A DNA stretch of 42,425 nucleotides from an uncultured Clostridia bacterium (GTDB lineage: Bacteria; Bacillota; Clostridia; Oscillospirales; Acutalibacteraceae): assembly GCA_937884995.1 (NCBI GenBank), contig CAKZZL010000030.1, positions 1 through 42,425 of the forward strand, written 5' to 3'. Each line of letters starts with the position of its first letter. The first letter of the stretch is position 1. The notes beneath the pieces are model-generated. The model searched no databases, was not told the DNA's origin, and was given only the letters and a program-made list of their open reading frames with translations. Shown here one piece after another: positions 41,307 through 42,425 of the stretch. A program made the translations under genes and the position numbers.

Positions 41307-42399
41307 TTAAGCCTTATGTCCTCCGACTTGTTTGTTTCTTTCTCTTGCAGTGGCGCCCTTTTCGTAATTCATACCTTTAAGTATTGAATTCTTGCCATAC
41401 TTGTCTTTTATTGAAATCATAGCTTTTTGAAGTTCTTTTTCTTTTTCGAGTTTTTCCATATCTTTCTCATGCTTTTGATCATCATTTGCATCTTCGGAAA
41501 AGAGATTCAATTGTTCAACTTTATCATTTTGCGGAACATCTCTTTCTCTTATGACATGGTTTGCAACAACATACATCCTGCGCACAGATAGGTTTTTATC
41601 GACTATCTCCTCATAAAGCTCCATAACGGCATCCGTAATGAGTTTGGTGGATGAAGTATAAAACTTTAAGTTTTTAGAGCCATGGGCAGACTTCGGAACT
41701 GCCCTGCCGTAATGGTCTTTTTCTACATTACCCATATATGAGGAGCCGAGATTGGATATATCATATCCTACAGTTAAAACCATATGATTTGTAACAAGAC
41801 CTTTTTTTACTATATCAAGAACAAGCATATCAGTCATTTCCCTGCATATGAGCTTACCGCCTTCAAAATCATATGCTCTTGACAATACCTGACCCTGACT
41901 TAAAGAGTTATTTTCAGGAACATATCCCTTAATATCCTTTATCTCGCAAGGTTCCCACCCCCATGCATGATCTATCAAAAGCTCGGCATTTATCCCGAAC
42001 AATTTATATAACTTATCTTCATTAAGGACAGAACATCTTGCGATATCCCCCATTGTATACATACCGTTATCCTGAAGTTTTTTGGAATATCCCCTTCCCA
42101 CTCTCCAGAAATCTGTCAATGGTTTATGATCCCAGAGTTTTTCTCTGTATGACATTTCATCAAGCTCTGCAATACGCACTCCGTCTTTATCTGCAGGAAT
42201 ATGCTTTGCAACAATATCCATTGCAATCTTGCAAAGATACATATTACTACCTATACCCGCAGTTGCGGTTATACCTGTTTTTCCAAGCACTTCCTTAACA
42301 AGCTTCATTGCAAAATCATGTGCTGTCAGTTTATATAGCCGGAGATAATCAGTCGCATCTATAAAGACTTCATCAACTGAATAAACATGTATATCCTCC
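41307..42399 (-). CDS. Y-family DNA polymerase (DinB/UmuC-like), N-terminus missing
   Basis: At least 363 residues of a translesion polymerase. The reading frame does not begin at the ATG at 42308: it stays open upstream to 42398 and encodes YSVDEVFID, the catalytic SxDE motif of Y-family polymerases, about 21 residues earlier. The N-terminal ~100 residues (first catalytic aspartate) are lost at the contig end, where adapter sequence begins. Other features are the helix-hairpin-helix part with DFWRVGRGYSKKLQDNGMYTMGDIA and the little-finger domain with NNSLSQGQVLSRAYDFEGG. It pairs with the YolD-like gene, a typical mobile or SOS-type cassette in Firmicutes. No LexA box can be seen because the promoter is outside. 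Confidence 0.92.
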
Positions 42400-42425
42400 A
42401 GATCGGAAGAGCGTCGTGTAGGGAA
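42400..42425 (+). other. Illumina adapter remnant at contig end
   Basis: The final 26 bases begin AGATCGGAAGAGCGTCGTGT and continue as the standard TruSeq-type adapter sequence. The polymerase coding sequence stops making sense exactly where it begins. This is a sequencing artefact, not genome. Confidence 0.97.

Noticed and set aside
1..42425. CRISPR array, prophage, insertion sequence or integron
   Set aside because: No regularly spaced repeats, transposase, integrase or terminal repeats were found on either strand.

Overview
This window looks like a chromosomal contig end from a moderately AT-rich, anaerobic Gram-positive bacterium of the class Clostridia, plausibly Lachnospiraceae or a close relative. 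Support comes from AAGGAGG-type ribosome binding sites, sigma-A promoters with 17-bp spacers, a DUF1667/GlpA-like redox triad, RNase J, zinc-ribbon and TM2 membrane proteins, a YolD-like/Y-family polymerase pair and an ATP synthase with a Na+-type c subunit. Family-level taxonomy is inference. No tRNA, rRNA, CRISPR array, insertion sequence, integrase or phage gene was seen. The last 26 bases match an Illumina adapter, so the right edge is an assembly end and not genome.

Layout. Positions 1-3240: a possible 24-residue ORF with a terminator; a LysR regulator divergent from a gluconate-5-dehydrogenase-like SDR; and two small zinc-ribbon membrane proteins. Positions 3265-9954 (minus): an operon araB-araA-araD-SDR-OYE, in which L-arabinose catabolism genes run straight into an SDR and a two-domain Fe-S/FMN/FAD ene-reductase with overlapping reading frames. 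Positions 10093-14858 (minus): prmA, rplS with a long leader, two radical-SAM-associated genes and a NERD protein. Positions 14918-22518 (minus): a housekeeping run rnj-rplI-dnaB-tilS-hpt-ftsH behind a near-consensus promoter. Divergent from it (plus strand) are rnhA and a GPH-type sugar:cation symporter. Positions 24878-30733 (minus): a class A penicillin-binding protein, ruvX, and a GlpA-like/FAD oxidoreductase/DUF1667 triad. Positions 30829-33519: a large (alpha/alpha)6-barrel glycosidase. Positions 33520-33882: a non-coding stretch with a promoter, strong hairpins and the atp terminator. Positions 33883-40733: a complete F-type ATP synthase operon, atpIBEFHAGDC. Positions 40865-42399: a YolD-like protein and a truncated Y-family polymerase.

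How it fits together. The symporter, the ara enzymes and the glycosidase are consistent with a saccharolytic plant-polysaccharide or gut lifestyle. The ATP synthase c subunit carries two membrane carboxylates (E31 and E64), resembling the two-carboxylate Na+ motif known from Fusobacterium nucleatum, and the epsilon subunit lacks its C-terminal regulatory domain. This suggests a Na+-coupled, epsilon-uninhibited enzyme. The least explained elements are the ara-SDR-OYE gene fusion into one operon, the GlpA-like triad without glycerol genes, and the structured non-coding segment upstream of the glycosidase. I found no convincing wholly new multi-gene system.
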